The notes under the pieces are model-generated. The model was not told where the DNA came from and ran no database searches. It saw only the letters and a program-made list of their open reading frames with translations. A stretch of DNA of 64,000 nt from Pampus argenteus (taxonomy: Eukaryota; Chordata; Actinopteri; Scombriformes; Stromateidae), in contig CM072875.1 of assembly GCA_036937835.1 (NCBI GenBank), positions 22,634,501 to 22,698,500 on the forward strand, in the 5' to 3' direction. Both the position numbers and the translations under genes were made by a program. Of the stretch, positions 24,162-39,100 are shown one piece after another (positions within the stretch are counted from its first letter, which is position 1; the number at the start of each line of letters is the position of its first letter).

Positions 24162-27100
24162 TCACACGGGCATCTGCAGCTGGGAGTACTCGTCCTGCCC
24201 CTCCTTCTCCTCCAGGTGAGGCTCCGCATCATCAGCATCCAGCTGCAGGGAGGTCAGAGGTCAACATGTCTGACATGAACTGTTGTTTTCTTTAACAGAT
24301 TACTCTGATGGTTTTCTGTATTCTGCATGTCTGCATTGTTTGGATCCAAACCAAGAGTGAACTGATCTACTAACAAATATCCAAATAATGTTTGTATCCA
24401 AAGCCTGATATATCTTCTTTCTCTGTGCTGTTGTTTTCCAGAAACTATTAAAAACATGTCACATCACTGCACTGGGTCACGTTTTCCTCCGTTGCTGGAA
24501 ATATATTATGATGCTTCATGTAGGCAACATGTATGAGGTTGATATATTTTGCTGTTGGGTTTATATAGAATAAGATGTTTTGTTTTAGTTAATTAATGTG
24601 TCTGAATAATCACTGGAGGGGTCGTGTAAATGGTCAGACATGAAAAAATCATTCATTCAGTCACCCACAGGTACAAACAACTGATATCACATCTGTCTCT
24701 AGATACTACACACAGGCACACACAGTGGAAAGCACACTAAATTACTAAATTACGCTAAATAACTGCAACTTTCGTGCATAAAATCTCTGAATCAACAGAT
24801 GTCTTGTGTAACTGATGGCACTGCAGCATTTAGCAAGGATTCAGGAGCATCAGATGGAAGATGGACAAATCTCACCTGCTAATCTACCTCACACATAAAA
24901 TGTGCACTTTGGAAATTAATGCTTTTTATCCAAGGAAGTAATATGATTCTTCATTGTATTAATAATTATTAAAAATGCAATTTTAATGCAAAAAGAGCTC
25001 ATGGAACATCCCAGTTTGTATCACATTTTTTGATAAAAGCAGCATTTTTGGCTGCAATAATTATAGAAACTCCTAATCCTGGAGGGAGTGCAGCAGGTGA
25101 ATATCAGTGTAAATGATTGTGCTGATTGTCTTCAGGTGACTCACACTCTGTAGCTCTCTCCAGGTAAACAGGCGTGGCAGCAGCAGCATCCTCACAGGGA
25201 TGGTCAGCAGAAGCATGAAGGGAAATGCCAGCGCTGCTGCTGTTGCCATGACAACCCACAGGAGAGACAGACAGGTCAGCTGGACAAGCGTGAAAAGGTG
25301 CATCCTTAAAGTCCTCACCTGTGTGACAGGAGAGACAGGTGAGATGCAGAGAGACAGGTGAGACACAGAGGTGCATGTGAGGGGGCGGGGCTAACCTTGC
25401 GGACATAGGTGTGGTCGGGATGGTATTTCGGGGGCATCAGCAGCAGGATGAGCCGCTCAGTCAGCTGGATCCCGTTCAGTGACATCACACCCATGTAGAG
25501 GAAGATCCCAAACAGTACCGCCAGAGGGATCCGACCTAGAACGTCCCCGATAACGATGGACAGACCTGCAGGCAACAGGGTTAGCATCAACAGCAGCAGT
25601 AACCAATTACTACTACTAGTATAAGTACTATTAGCATTACTACTACTTGTTGTAGTAGCAGTAGTACTCGTAGTATATGTAGTACTAGTACTTCAAACTG
25701 TTAGTCGTACCCACTAAAACAGCCACCAGGAAGCCTGTCAACCTCTGCTCCTTGACCTCCTGGATGCGAGGCTTGTCTCCAGGGGCAACTGCTTTGCTCA
25801 TGACAGTGAGGGCATTGGTGTGGGTGACAGAGCGAACCGTGGCAGCTGATAACCAGGGCAAACCAAAAAGTGCAGAGACTCCACCCACCACCACGATGAT
25901 GAGGAGGTCCAGGTGAAAACCAGTTCCCTTCACCAGCATCCTCTCCTTCTTACTGACGATCAGCCTGACGGACAACAACACAAATACTGCAACAAAAGTA
26001 CCAACACTGCAATTTAAACACTTCTTTAGTAGTATAATGAACTTGATGTAGTTAAAGTACTGCAGTATCAGTACATAAGTATAGTGATCTTGATGTAGTT
26101 AAAGTACTGCAGTAACAGTACATAAGTACTGTGATCTTGATGTAGTTAAAGTACTGCAGTAACAGTACATAAGTACTGTGATCTTGATGTAGTTAAAGTA
26201 CTGCAGTATCAGTACATAAGTATTGTGATCTTGATGTAGTTAAAGTACTGCAGTAACAGTACATAAGAACTGTGATCTTGATGTAGTTAAAGTACTGCAG
26301 TATCAGTACATAAGTATTGTGATCTTGATGTAGTTAAAGTACTGCAGTAACAGTACATAAGTACTGTGATCTTGATGTAGTTAAAGTACTGCAGTATCAG
26401 TACATAAGTATAGTGATCTTGATGTAGTTAGGGTTGGGCTGTCAGATAAATGTAGTGGAGTAGAAAGTACAAGATTTCCCTCTGAGATGTAGTAGTGGAA
26501 CAATAAAGTAGTATCACATTGAAATACTCAAATAAAGTACAAGTACCTCAGAATAAATGTACTTGGTTACTTGAATTCAGTAGTTAATTATTTGTATTAT
26601 TTATTTTTATTAATAGACAGTTGTACGCTGTGATTTGGGACTCCATGAAAATGAGGATGAAGACGAGGGTCGCCGGCAGGATGCTGGCAGCCATCATCCA
26701 AACAGGAAACTGTCCGTCTGAACCCAGAGGAGAAATAAACCAACTGCGCTTCTCTGGCGTGGACACTGAGAAGCCACTGGGCACGCTCAGTTTCTGTCAG
26801 CCAAAGGAAGAGAGAGTCATTCAAATGTCAGAAGCAGAACCTTTAATTCGTACAGGAGTCTATACAAGCAGTCTGACCTGGGTGTAGGTGTCCTCCACGC
26901 TGTAGTCCACCAGCACCATGATGAGAATAGCGATTGGGACCCCAAAGTCTCCAATGACTCTGCGGAGCTAAAATACACAAAACACCCAATTACTGTCAGT
27001 AATCTGGTCTGAAATTACTTACACCTGAGTACCTGGGAACATATACCTGTTGTAGTGTACCTGCATTTGTATGTATTTGTATCTATATCTGTCCTGTACT

Positions 27101-30100
27101 TCTGTGTACTGACCCTGCCGGGGAAGAAGGAGCTGTTCTTGAACTTGCGCAGGTAGAAAGCGATGAAGTATGTTCCCGCCATGAGCACGAAAGACAGCAG
27201 CGCTGTGTTGGGCTCTCCAACAACCTTCCCAGAAGTTCCAGCAACCGCAGTGTAGTTGCATAGAGATGGTGATACTGTGTTGTTTCCACGGTAACAGCTT
27301 TGGAGAGGATGCTCCTGAAAGACCTAGAGAATACCAACACAAGCGTGGTGGTCGGCAGGTAAATAATAAAAAACAGCCTTTTACAGGCTCTTCACATATT
27401 TTGATTATGTTTACAGATTCTGGTATGGATGATGCATAATGTACATGTTCTTTTAAAAACGCTGAAACATAAATGAACATTTACTGCACTGCTTGTTTCT
27501 CTGAGAATCTTGTATTTGTGAGTTATGTCTTTCACTGTGTTCAACTACTTCTTAATAGTAAATATAAGATCTTTGTATGAGTCTCTAATGATCTCTGTCA
27601 CTGTAACTGAATTCTTTACTGGTTACATTTTTGCAAGGACTGAAGAGATTAATTGATTTTCAAAATAATTTGCTGATTAATTTCAATTATTCAATCCGTC
27701 TCCACATATTTAGAGTCTTCCATACACAAGATACCTGTAACCTCTGACCTCACCTTGATCAGTTTGGCAAAGGTCTCATAGATGAAAATGAGTGAGATGA
27801 GGAAGGAAAAGATCTCCTGAGTGAAGCGGGAGACGAAGCGGACCAGGATGCTTCCTTCGAAGGCCACAGTGAGGAGAACGATGAGCACCAGCCAGAAACC
27901 GATCCACACCCGGCCCGTCAGGTACTCGATGTCGTTGACTTTACAGAACTACATAGAGACAAACAGCAGAGAGTCAAAGAGACAACAGAGATTAAATGTT
28001 CTGAGATCACTGTACATGTGACATCATTGCACGTCTGTCCGTCCTGGGAGAGGGATCCCTCCTCTGTGGCTCTTCCTGAGGTTTCTTCCACCTTTTTCCC
28101 TGTTAAAAGGTTTTTTGGTGGGCAAGTTTTTCCTCACTAATCGAGGGTCTAAGGACAGAGGGTGTCACTCCCTGTACAGATTGTAAAGCCCTCTGAGACA
28201 AATGTATTTTGTGATTTTGGGCTATATAAATAAAATTTGATTTGATTTGATAATATTTAGATACAGGTATGTAAATTGTCAAGTGAACTCACAGTGTAGA
28301 AGGCCTCTTCAAACACCAGCAGCGGTCCAGAGAAACCAATCACCAGCAGAGGCTGAGCGCCCAGCATGCTGAACACCACACCCTGCATCGCCGTGGCAAC
28401 TATTAGCTCAGACACACCAATCAGACCCTCTGTTTTCTCACCTGTGACACAGGACGGAGAACACAGTCATGCCGCTGTAAAGGCCCGGACACAGTGAAAA
28501 GTGTCATAGCAGAGTTGATCAGTGTTACTATTACTATTGTTTATACGTGGTTATATTTCTTTTACTTTGCACTTTACTCTGTTTTATGTTTGAGCTCGGT
28601 GATGGTTGATATGTGTTCATACAGGTTGGTTCTACATGGGTCTCATTGATTTTTTAATCTGGAAAGCACTTTGTCCATTATTATTATTATTATCATTAAA
28701 CGTATGTGTACCACTGATTCTTATTTCATAACTGTCTGCAACACTTTGCTCTGTTGTGGAATAGTTTATGATATGATATGATATGATATGATATGATATG
28801 ATATGATTTACATACATTACACTTATTTCCAACATGGTCCTTAGATTTTAAAGGCGTTTCTGGGAGAAACGGTTACAGATGGCAGGACGACCAAACACAT
28901 AATAACATCTCCTGAAAACATCTGTTTCGGCGCATTTTTCTGACTGGGGTCATCTAACACTTAACAATACCTTAACACCAATGTGTCAAATTCACGGATA
29001 TCATTTTACATTATCGTTATTAATGGCCCGTCGATATGAACCACTGATAACACAATACTGCACAGAACTACAGATCCCATAATGCAATGTTTCAGATATT
29101 TCAGAAGATAGCCGTTAGCCGAAGATAACCCTCACGTGTCACATCCACTCCTCTGCTGCCAGTTATTTTCCACTCTCCGCCCCTCTGCTCCACTCTCTCT
29201 GCCGGCCACACCCACCTCATCAGCCAACTCTGTTCACCTGTGCACTCTTCAGTTGCAGCCTGTACTTTAGCCTCTCTGGTTCACAAACTCTTTGCCAGAT
29301 TGTTCTTTGTGCTCATGCAAGACTTTCCAGCGTTCACCCTTTGTCTGATCTCCTGGTTCCGACCTACCCGCCTTGTCCCTGCCCTGGTAATGACTTATGC
29401 CTTTCTGTTTTTGACTGTTGTCTGGATTTTCCCCTGGTTTTCATTGACTCTGGGGCGGATGCCAGCATAATGGATGAAGAACTTGCTCACCAATTGGGGA
29501 TAGGGCGTGTCCGGTTGCCTGGTCCTGTTCCTGCCAGTGCCCTTGACGGCCATCTTCTAGGAAAAGTGACCCATCAGACCACCCCTGTCCATCCCCTATT
29601 GTCCGCTAATCACCATGAGACCATCCAGTTCCACATCCTACAGTCACCACGCGTCCCTCTCATCCTGGGCTTTCCCTGGCTTTGTCGTCATAATCCTTAC
29701 ATAGATTGGACAACAGGAGTCATCCTAGGGTGGAGCTCATCATGCCACCAGATCTGTCTGAAGCAAGCCACCTCACTACAGCATTCATCTTCCACCAGCA
29801 TTGTACCGGATCTGGCAGGGGTCCCGCTCATGATTTCAAAGAGGTGTTCAACAAGACCAAGGCTACTTCCCTGCCTCCTCACCGTCCCTATGATTGTACC
29901 ATCGACCTGCAACCTGGCACGTCACCTCCCAAGGGACGGCTTTATTCCTTGTCTGCCCCAGAGAGGGAGGCCATGGAGGCCTACATCAACGACTCATTGG
30001 CTGTTGGCATCATTCGTCCCTCTTCATCACCTGCAGGAGCAGGTTTCTTCTTCGTGGACAAAAAAGACAAGACTCTAAGACCATTTATTGACTAGGGTTT

Positions 30101-33100
30101 GGGTTTAAATGAGATCACGATTAAGAACCGCTACCCTCTTCCCCTTATTTCTTCTGCCTTTGAACTTCTTCAGGGGGCCACCATCTACACCAAGCTGGAC
30201 CTTCGTAATGCCTATCACCTGGTGTGGATTCGAGAGGGTGATGAGTGGAAGACTGCCTTTAACACCCCCTCAGGACATTATGAATATCTTGTTATGCCCT
30301 TCAGGCTTACCAGTGCCCCAGCAGTGTTCCAGGCCTTGGTGAATGACGTGCTCAGAGACATGCTGAACCACTATGTGTTTGTCTACCTGGATGACATCCT
30401 GATCTTCTCCAAATCCCGTGAGGAACATGTTCACCATGTGCGGTCCATCCTGCAGCGACTTCTGAGGAACTCTCTCTTTGTCAAGGCTGAGAAATGTGAG
30501 TTCCATGCCTCCTCTGTCTCTTTCCTGGGGTACATCCTGGCGCAGAATAATATCAGAGGGATCCAGCCAAGGTTTCAGCAGTCTTGTCCTGGCCAATCCC
30601 TGACAACCGCAAGCAGCTACAGAGGTTTCTGGGTTTCGCCAACTTCTATCGTCGCTTCATCCACAACTACAGCTCCATTGCAGCCCCTCTTACCGGACTC
30701 ACATCCTCTAAGATGCTCTTCAGGTGGACACCGGCTGCAGATGAGGCCTTCTGCACCCTGAAGACCCAGTTCACATCAGCTCCCATCCTCCAGTTGCCTG
30801 ATCCTGACCAGCAATTTGTTGTTGAGGTCAATGCATGAGACGTAGGGGTAAGGGCTGTTCTGTCTCAACGCTCGACCTCTGATCAGAAGCTTCACCCCTG
30901 TGCATTTTCCTCATGTCGACTCTCAGCGGCCGAACAAAATTACGACATTGGGAATCGAGAGCTACTCGCTGTCAAGTTGTAAAGTGTGTTTTGAATTTTG
31001 GCCCCCTGTGCACTTGAGTTTGACTTCCCTGCCTTAACACTTAAAAACCTGGAAACTGCATTTTGTACCATTAATTTGAGACAAGTTAAAACATTCACTG
31101 TGTGTCTGAGGTCCAGTCTTACCCAAGAGTCCCCCAAAAGTGATGGCAGGCGACAGTGCAGCGAAGTAGATGAAGATAATGGCGGCCATGCACTGAGGAT
31201 TGAGAGCATCTCGAATGTCGCTGAGGTACTGAGGGTAGCGCCGCGTCACATCTTTAATCAACCCTCCAAACAAACGGCCTGAACGCTTCAGGGGCTCATC
31301 GACAGGTTTGGAGGGAACAAGGTAATCTGAAAGAGAATGAAGCGGCTTAATAGTTGCACAGTTGCGCTTTAACAGTGTGCAGGAGGAAAAGGTGACAGTG
31401 ATTTGGTGTTTAATGGTTTCAGTACGCAGGAGGAATAAAAATAAAGTTACTTAGTTTTAGTGCACAGGAGGAAGATGAATAAAACCATCAATGACTCTGT
31501 TTTGTTTATCAGCACTTTTATTGCTGCATTTATTGCTACTTTTATTGCGGCACTGTTCAGAAACAATCAGTTCAGGTATATGAATAAACACTTATGGTAC
31601 AAAATCTTTCTGTCTAAATAACTTATTTCTCAGCCTGGATATCGACGGCTTATAGTCCGGTGCGGCTTATATGTGACAAAATATATATTTCATTCAAATT
31701 GTAGTGCGGCTTATATTTAGGTGCGCTCTATTCTTTTCAGACATCTCACTCCCCTCTTGTGTATTTAGTCTGTGTTTCTTCTTCTCTCTGTGCCAGTTAG
31801 TCTTGTACCTCAGTGTCATACGGCCCAGCCTTGTTTTTCTAGTGATCAGATTCTTGTTTTGTTTTGTTTTTTTGGATTTTGGATGTTTTGCTGAACTCTG
31901 CCTTTGCTTGGCCCATTTGGATTTGTTTGCCCTGTCCGACTGATTTCTTTGTAACAAACTCTACTTCTGGCAAGTAAACGTAGCTGAACTGAGACACTCA
32001 ACTGTTTTCTGATTCGTGCTTTTGTGTCCTGCCTGTTGTGGTGCTCCAGTCATAACAAGGACCAGGGGAACGATCCCTCTCAAGGGGCAGACAAAGTAAT
32101 CTTTTTGGCTTGTGGCCCCTTAAAATGAATCTAGCCTTAAAATGAGTCTAGCTGGGACCTCTTCTCACACGTTGCATTGTCTAGGACTTATTATGTTGTA
32201 TTTGAAACACACAACACTGTCCATTGATTTGGCCATTTCATGCCAACAAATGCAGCAAAACTGCAAGCTCTTGCAAAGCTAAGAATTATTGTAGACAATT
32301 TTCCTTTTTTGATGTCCCGGTGATCTCGTGGTTTAAAACTCTGAATGTGTACTTGCATGTATGTGTACTTGCAATGTCCTCCATTTAATTAACAGTGCCA
32401 GTTTAACACTCTCTGAGGACTGACCTTCATCCTGCTGACTGCTGATCTGTTTCTCCTGCAGTTTGCCGCTGTGCTCCTCCTCTCTCTTTCTGAGCATTTC
32501 TCGTTGGAAGCGAGCGACGGAGTGAAGCAGCTCATCCCTGCCAACATCCGAGGGAGGGAGGACAACGCTGCAGTCCAGGAAACGGTTGATAGCCATCAGA
32601 AGGTCCTGGCGGTCGTCAGCTTGGTACGCCGCCTCATGGAAGTTCTAAGGAGGCAGATAAACAGACAGACATGTATTCAAGAAGGCTGGGCAGGTTCAGG
32701 ACACTGATTCCTCAACAAGCATGTCTTGTTAATGAATCCAGACACAGCTTTCCTCCAATTTGACATTTAAAGAATTAATTTTAAGTCTTTATTTTGATCT
32801 ACAAAAACAAAGTGAACAGACCAGAGAGGTCAAGAAACTTCCCGTAGTAGTAGTAGTAGTAGTATCTGAATTAGTTTTATATAATATAACTCTTATAACC
32901 GCTCTTGCACATAATGTGATAGATACAGTTCATGGTTAAAAAGGATGCATAATTTCATGTAGACATTCATATAATGGTTAAAAATGTTAGAGTACTGGAA
33001 TTCATGTTTTTAGGTGCCTTAGTACAGGTTGATAAAAGGGCATACTTCCCCTTTAAGACTGCATGTGTGCACCGGAGACTCAGTGCTTCAGGGCGGTGAA

Positions 33101-36100
33101 AGCTAATGGTTTTCTTACTTACTACTTTATTTTTTTTCCTGCATGCTGAAACTGGGCTAGCTGCAGACGCTGCCTGTGGAACGTAACTTTTTGATAGAAA
33201 GGGACAACAGAGTAAGCCATTTCAAACCTCTACAGTGTGGATTAGATTATCTCACTTTGTCTGACATCAGCGTGGAGATGGAGCGTCCAATCTGGTGGTA
33301 GTCCATGTTGGTGGTGGGTGGGCCCAGCAGGAGAAAGAGGAACCTCACAGGTACGGGAACCTCCAGCACGGACTCAAGCAGGACTGCTTCCTGCAGCCGC
33401 ACAAATGCCATGGAAGGCTGGTCCAGGAAGCCCACACTACCTGCAGACACAACCGAGGGAACCACTGACACTACCAGAAGGGCACATTAACCCTAAAGGC
33501 AGTGAGATCTACACTTGGACTCTTCTTACTGAACCTGCTGTTCTGCAAATCAACAAATGCGTGACGGTAATAATGCATGACTGATGTGTGAATGATGCAT
33601 ACCCACGAGGACAACGGTGGCCTCAGCTCGCTCTGGGATCTTCTCCATCAGTTTCACTTCATATTTAGACCTGGAGCGACAGAAGGGCGGGGTTTCTTTC
33701 TGAAAACACAGACAAAAAACTCAACATGAATGATGATGAACAAACCAAACATGAATGACTGAGATTGTGGGTACTTGGGAGGTGAGTCTCCTCACTGTGA
33801 ACACATGCAGAAACACTGAGCTCCACCTCCACAGGTGGATGAGGAAGGCTGTAGTGTTGCAGAATGATTTCTTCTGTCTTGTCTTTGTACACGTCACCTT
33901 CAATATCATTTTTGTTTTCCAAATGTAAGTATCATGAGTAACTCAAGCTTCAAGTGGTTTTGTACGATGTGTATGGTGTTCAGTAGTGTTTAGTCTGTAC
34001 TGATCTTTTGTGCCAGTCAGATTTGATTCAGACTATCTTGTCAGCAAGAACTAAATCAAGTTAAATGCAGTTTTGAATATGCATCTAGACACTGACAGAA
34101 ATGTATGGAAAGTGATTCCAATCTGTGGATAATCATTACTTGTATATTACCAGGACTAAAACAAGCACCTTCTCAGTAGTAGGAGTAAAAGTACCAATAC
34201 AGCATAGTAAAAATTCACTTGATTGCAGTAGCAGTACATAAGTATTGTGAGCTTGATGTAGTTAAAGTATATTGTTATATACTCCATTGAGTCAAATCGT
34301 GTGTGGAATTGAGTGGAATATATAAATTGAGTTTACTTAATTAAATGTTAGTAGAAATAGTAATAGTTAGTAATAACTATAGTAATGGTTAACTCCCAAT
34401 TCTATTAGTGTTATTTGATATGGTTTGATTTGTTTAACCTGAGCTCTGGGGTCGGATTCTGTGTGAAAACTTACTTCAAATTTGACATTTTAAAAATGAA
34501 TTATTTTTATTTTTATTTTGCACAATTGCATTACCTTGTTCTTCTCTCCATCAGCCTCTTTGTGATTTGTCACTGTAATGGAGGGCTCTGATTGGCCGTT
34601 GTTTCCATCCATTTGGGCGGCCATGTTGGCTGCAGAGATGTTCTTGCTGAACATACTGTGATCTTTCTCATCGCTAGGGTGACTGACAAGACAAAAACAA
34701 TCACATATATGTCATGATCACAACAAACAAAAAAACCCACATCTGATGACATCACAGTGCACCAGCAGGTGGAAGTAAGATCTGAGGATGGGTCTCCAGG
34801 AGAGGGACAGGTGATTTTTATTTTTTTTAACCTGTGTCGGAGCAACAGAGCTCTTAGGACGTTGGCCTGGTCTTCGGCTTTGATCTGATCTGAGATCAGC
34901 ATCTGTTCCACCACCTGCTGAGCGATTCCTGGCAGAGTACTCTGCTTCAGATCCAGGAGCACTGCCCCTGAAAACACAATGCCATGACATCACACATAGA
35001 CATCATCACACACTGACAGAGGAACTATGGTGTAACTCAGGGGGCGGTTTTGGGATTACATTTACAGTATTTCTGATACACATACTTCCCCCTGAATTAT
35101 ATCATCCATAAACCTGACATTTATTGTCACTGTATGCTGATGACACTCAGTTTTACATGATACCTGTTTCAGTGTCCTTACACTGGCTCAGTGTTTCAGG
35201 ATCGATTACACTTTACTGATTACTGTTAGGGCTCTGTGGTTTGGCTTGTTACTGTATTTCTGACCTTTTCAACACTGTAAGATCCTCCTCAAAAATATAA
35301 TTTTCAGCACAATACGACATGTTCAACTCATTAAACTGTCCAGTTTATCTACATGATAAGAAATCAACTATCAACAATCATGACAGTGTTTGCTGTATAT
35401 TCAGGGTGAATTAAGGCGTAATTAATAAGATAACTTTAAAGTATTGTAATATGTAGCGTTGTCACTGGGGCAGAGAGACTCCTTACCGTGGGAGATGGTT
35501 TTTCGGAGCTCCAGCAGGGAGCGGAAGGACAGCGAGGCAACGTGAGGTCTCCCCCAGCGGTCCGTCTCTTCCTCCACCTCCTCCTCAAACTTGATCCATC
35601 GAGCTGTCTCCCTCCACTGCAGCTCCTGGTTCCTGTCGATAACCAGTTCGTTCAGCTCTACAAACACCTAAACACACAAAAACTTGTTTTACATTCATTT
35701 CCTGGAGACTAACCCTCACCTTTACCATAACCACTCCTTTTAACCTAACCCATTTTTTACCCATTAAAACTATAATGTTTATCATGTGAGGACCTGCTAT
35801 TTGTCCCCATCATGTAAGTATGCTAACATATTTATGTTGTTATATTGTTTTTACTGTACTAGTGAGGATGCTGTATTGAAGTACATTAATCCCGTGGAGC
35901 CTGACTCTGACTTTAATCTGAAAATGACATTTGAACCCACAAACAAAAACAAACTTATGATCAATACCAAAAATATACCAGGCTTCCAAATCCATCTGCT
36001 GATGAACATAATGTGATATGATAAAAAGATCTAGAACTTCCAAAGTCACAAATTCAACCTCAGTTCAGTTTTATATTATTAAACAAGACTAAACCAGCCA

Positions 36101-39100
36101 AGTTAACTAAACAAGAATAATGTAGAAAAAACACATCAGGATGAATCACATAAAATAGAATCAAACAAGTGTTCAGGTCAGATTTGGGGTCATAAACTGT
36201 CATATTGATAGTCTACTCTCACAGAACTCTTATCACAAGGTCTACTTACTTGGTTTGCGTGAGCTTTCAGCCACATCTCATAGCCTTCATCAGGAAAGGT
36301 CAAGACTGAACCTTCAAGTAATTGCAATGTACCACATGATCAGAGCTGATGCCGTGTACGCTCAGGTCCAATCAAGTATTGGACATATTGATACACTGGA
36401 GATACATTGCAGTAAAATAAGACATGACCTGAGCTGATATCACACTCTTGTCTTACTGACTAATGTGGATCAAATAAGTTAAACCAGGTAAAAACAATAT
36501 ATTCTGGACTAAATAAATAAATCAAGCCAAACGTCTCCAAATCTAGTGAAAAACAGATGTCAGGCTAACTTTGGTTAACCAGGATAAACTGGGCTAAACA
36601 TGGAGAACAAGAGAAACCCAAGCAAAATCAGACTAATTCAAGTCAGACCAAAACTACACAGACACGGGGTAAATCCAGACTGTACCTTACGCTGTCGACT
36701 CTTCAGGTCCAAACCGACCATCCTGAGGATGAAAACAATCTGAATGAAGAGAGACTGAACTCTGAGTTTATCTTCCTCCACTTGACTAAACTTGACTGAC
36801 TCTCAGTCTTTCTCTCGCTCTCTTATTAAGACAGACTCCAGGTTACAATACCACCTGGATTAACCAGCACAGACGCCCAGCTCGTTTTTCTGTCCCTCCT
36901 GTCAGCTTCATTATGAACATTCACATCACGTCAAACTAGACCTGAAGACACCAGCAGCAAAACAGATGTCAAAATCTGTTTAAATCATTAAATCAACTTT
37001 ACTTCAGAGACTGGGAGCACTGCTAGCCTAGCTCTTTATGTCCTCTATATGCCCTCACTCTCTTTCAAATTCAATTCAAATTTGCTTAATTAGCATCAAT
37101 AATTAAATAAAACATTAATTACAATGCCATGCATTTCATTGAATGTTTTATTTTGTAGGAGGAAGTGCATCTCTGTCTCAACCTCAAGTGTCCAACAGTG
37201 ACCACATGTTTTCTTTTGGTTCGGAGGATCTGTCTCTGCTTTCTATCTCTAACAGTGTTTTTCTGTGTAACTGGAGAACTCTGCATGTAAAGATTCTGTT
37301 GGATGTTTGTCCCAACAGGTACAGCTATGATATCCACACTTCAATACCATACAGTGCAATGGACTGAATGACACTATCAAATATTTTAGGATAGATTTTA
37401 GTTAGAATATGGAAATTATAAAATTTTCTCCTAATTGCATGTAGCACTCTGCATTCACTGCCATGTTGAAACTCCCTGATGCTGTTATGTAGGTATAACT
37501 ACTATGTTCAATGGTATGATTTTTTTATGGTAAACTGATGTGTCTTCTCCTAAAATTCAGGCGTTTTTGAAAAATCATGACTTTAGTTCTCTTCATATTT
37601 GCCTACTGGCTTCTACTATGTCCACTACTATATCTATATCTACTATATCCTGTTGCTGGAGTCATTGATCATTAGGAGACAGAAGAACAAGATCATCAGA
37701 ATAAAAGAGAGACTTATGTATCTAGGATGGAGAGGCCAGGAGCAGCACTATGATCCAACTGAACAGCAAGTTCATTTATACACACATGAAATAAGGTTGG
37801 ACCTCTTCTCTGGGTGAAGGATTCAGTTTGTCTCCAATTTTAACAACACATTTATTTTCCAAAACATTTATTGAACCAGATCATACATTTTGCTCCCTAT
37901 ATCACGACATTGAAAATAATAAAATAATAAAAAAGTGAATATCTTGACATGTTTGTTAATTAAAGTGTGAAGGAAATCAAACTATTTCTACTCAAGATGG
38001 AGTCAAGATCAAGGAAACATAGTATTCTGTTATTTAGAATACTGTAGTATTCTGTTATTTAGAATACTACAGTATTCTGTTATTTAGAATACTACATAAT
38101 AATTTACCTGGACAACCACTGACAGAGATGCCACAGTAGTTACTGGGTCTGATTTGTCTCCACTCTTATGAAAGGAAAATATCCTGACTGTAATATGATA
38201 TTGAACAACTATAACTTTGCTCCTATCTAGACCACAAGCTTTCTGTGGCCAGAGAGATTTTCTCTGTGTGGACAATTCTTCCCGAGTAATTGGGAAATCA
38301 AGGGGGTTAATTGTCTTTAATTGTCTCTTCTACTGTTTGGAGTTTTTCTTTTATAGCATGTTGATCTGAATTAATTAGATTTATTGGTTTGTGTTTGTAC
38401 AAATTTTCAAAATTATTCTCTCTTCTTTCTATCAACACAATTACATCAACGTCTTTGATAGATTTCATGAATTCAGGGTTTCCACACTTCAGGTTGAGGA
38501 CTGGAGGCCTTGAATATTCCAGCAGCATATATGAAATGAAAAACAATTAAAATGAGAAAATCAAAAACCCGCAGGTGAGACTGAACTGGTTAGTTTAAAC
38601 CTGGAGGCAGTTAAATCATCATTTTTTTATGTAAAATTGAAATTAGTTGAACCATCAGCTGATGAGAATGACCTGAAAGCAGGTGAACTATCAGCTGATG
38701 AAAGCAGTTAAAACATCTGCGTGCATTATATATAACGATTCCCGTCCCGTTACCTCGTGTGGCGTGTGGTCTGGTTGGAGGTGTCGTTGTGCGCAGCTAC
38801 TCTGCTCTGTCTCTCTCTGAGTTTTGGTGACGTGGACGATTGGCCCTCTGGAGCTCCTCCTCACCAGGTGACGATGTACAGCTGGAACATCATCCAATCG
38901 GTGACCTGAGAGGTGCGGGGCCAAAACACAGGGGTCAGAGGTTAAAACCTTCTTACCAAGAACACATTCCTTCCTTCTTTTGTTGTTTCCCTCCTCTTCT
39001 GGATCAGACCACACATAGTCATGTTCCCATCACCTATTCTTTACTTTTCATTTCCTGGAGACTCACGTTTAACCCTTTTATGCCTGAATTTATATGCAAT

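Larger units (their letters stand above)
24162..31326 (-). other. slc4a2: slc4a2 exon map, membrane-domain half
   Basis: Exons from the C-terminus upward, with the stop codon at 24164-24162: 24162-24242 (C-tail), 25145-25318, 25396-25565, 25711-25964, 26627-26793, 26878-26967, 27114-27323 (glycosylated loop), 27754-27948, 28293-28441 and 31123-31326 (start of membrane domain). All borders are GT-AG. The phases agree with one another and every exon translates to AE2-family sequence without a stop. The intron 28442-31122 carries the Ty3/gypsy fragment. The intron 25965-26626 carries a 47-bp tandem array. Confidence 0.9.
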
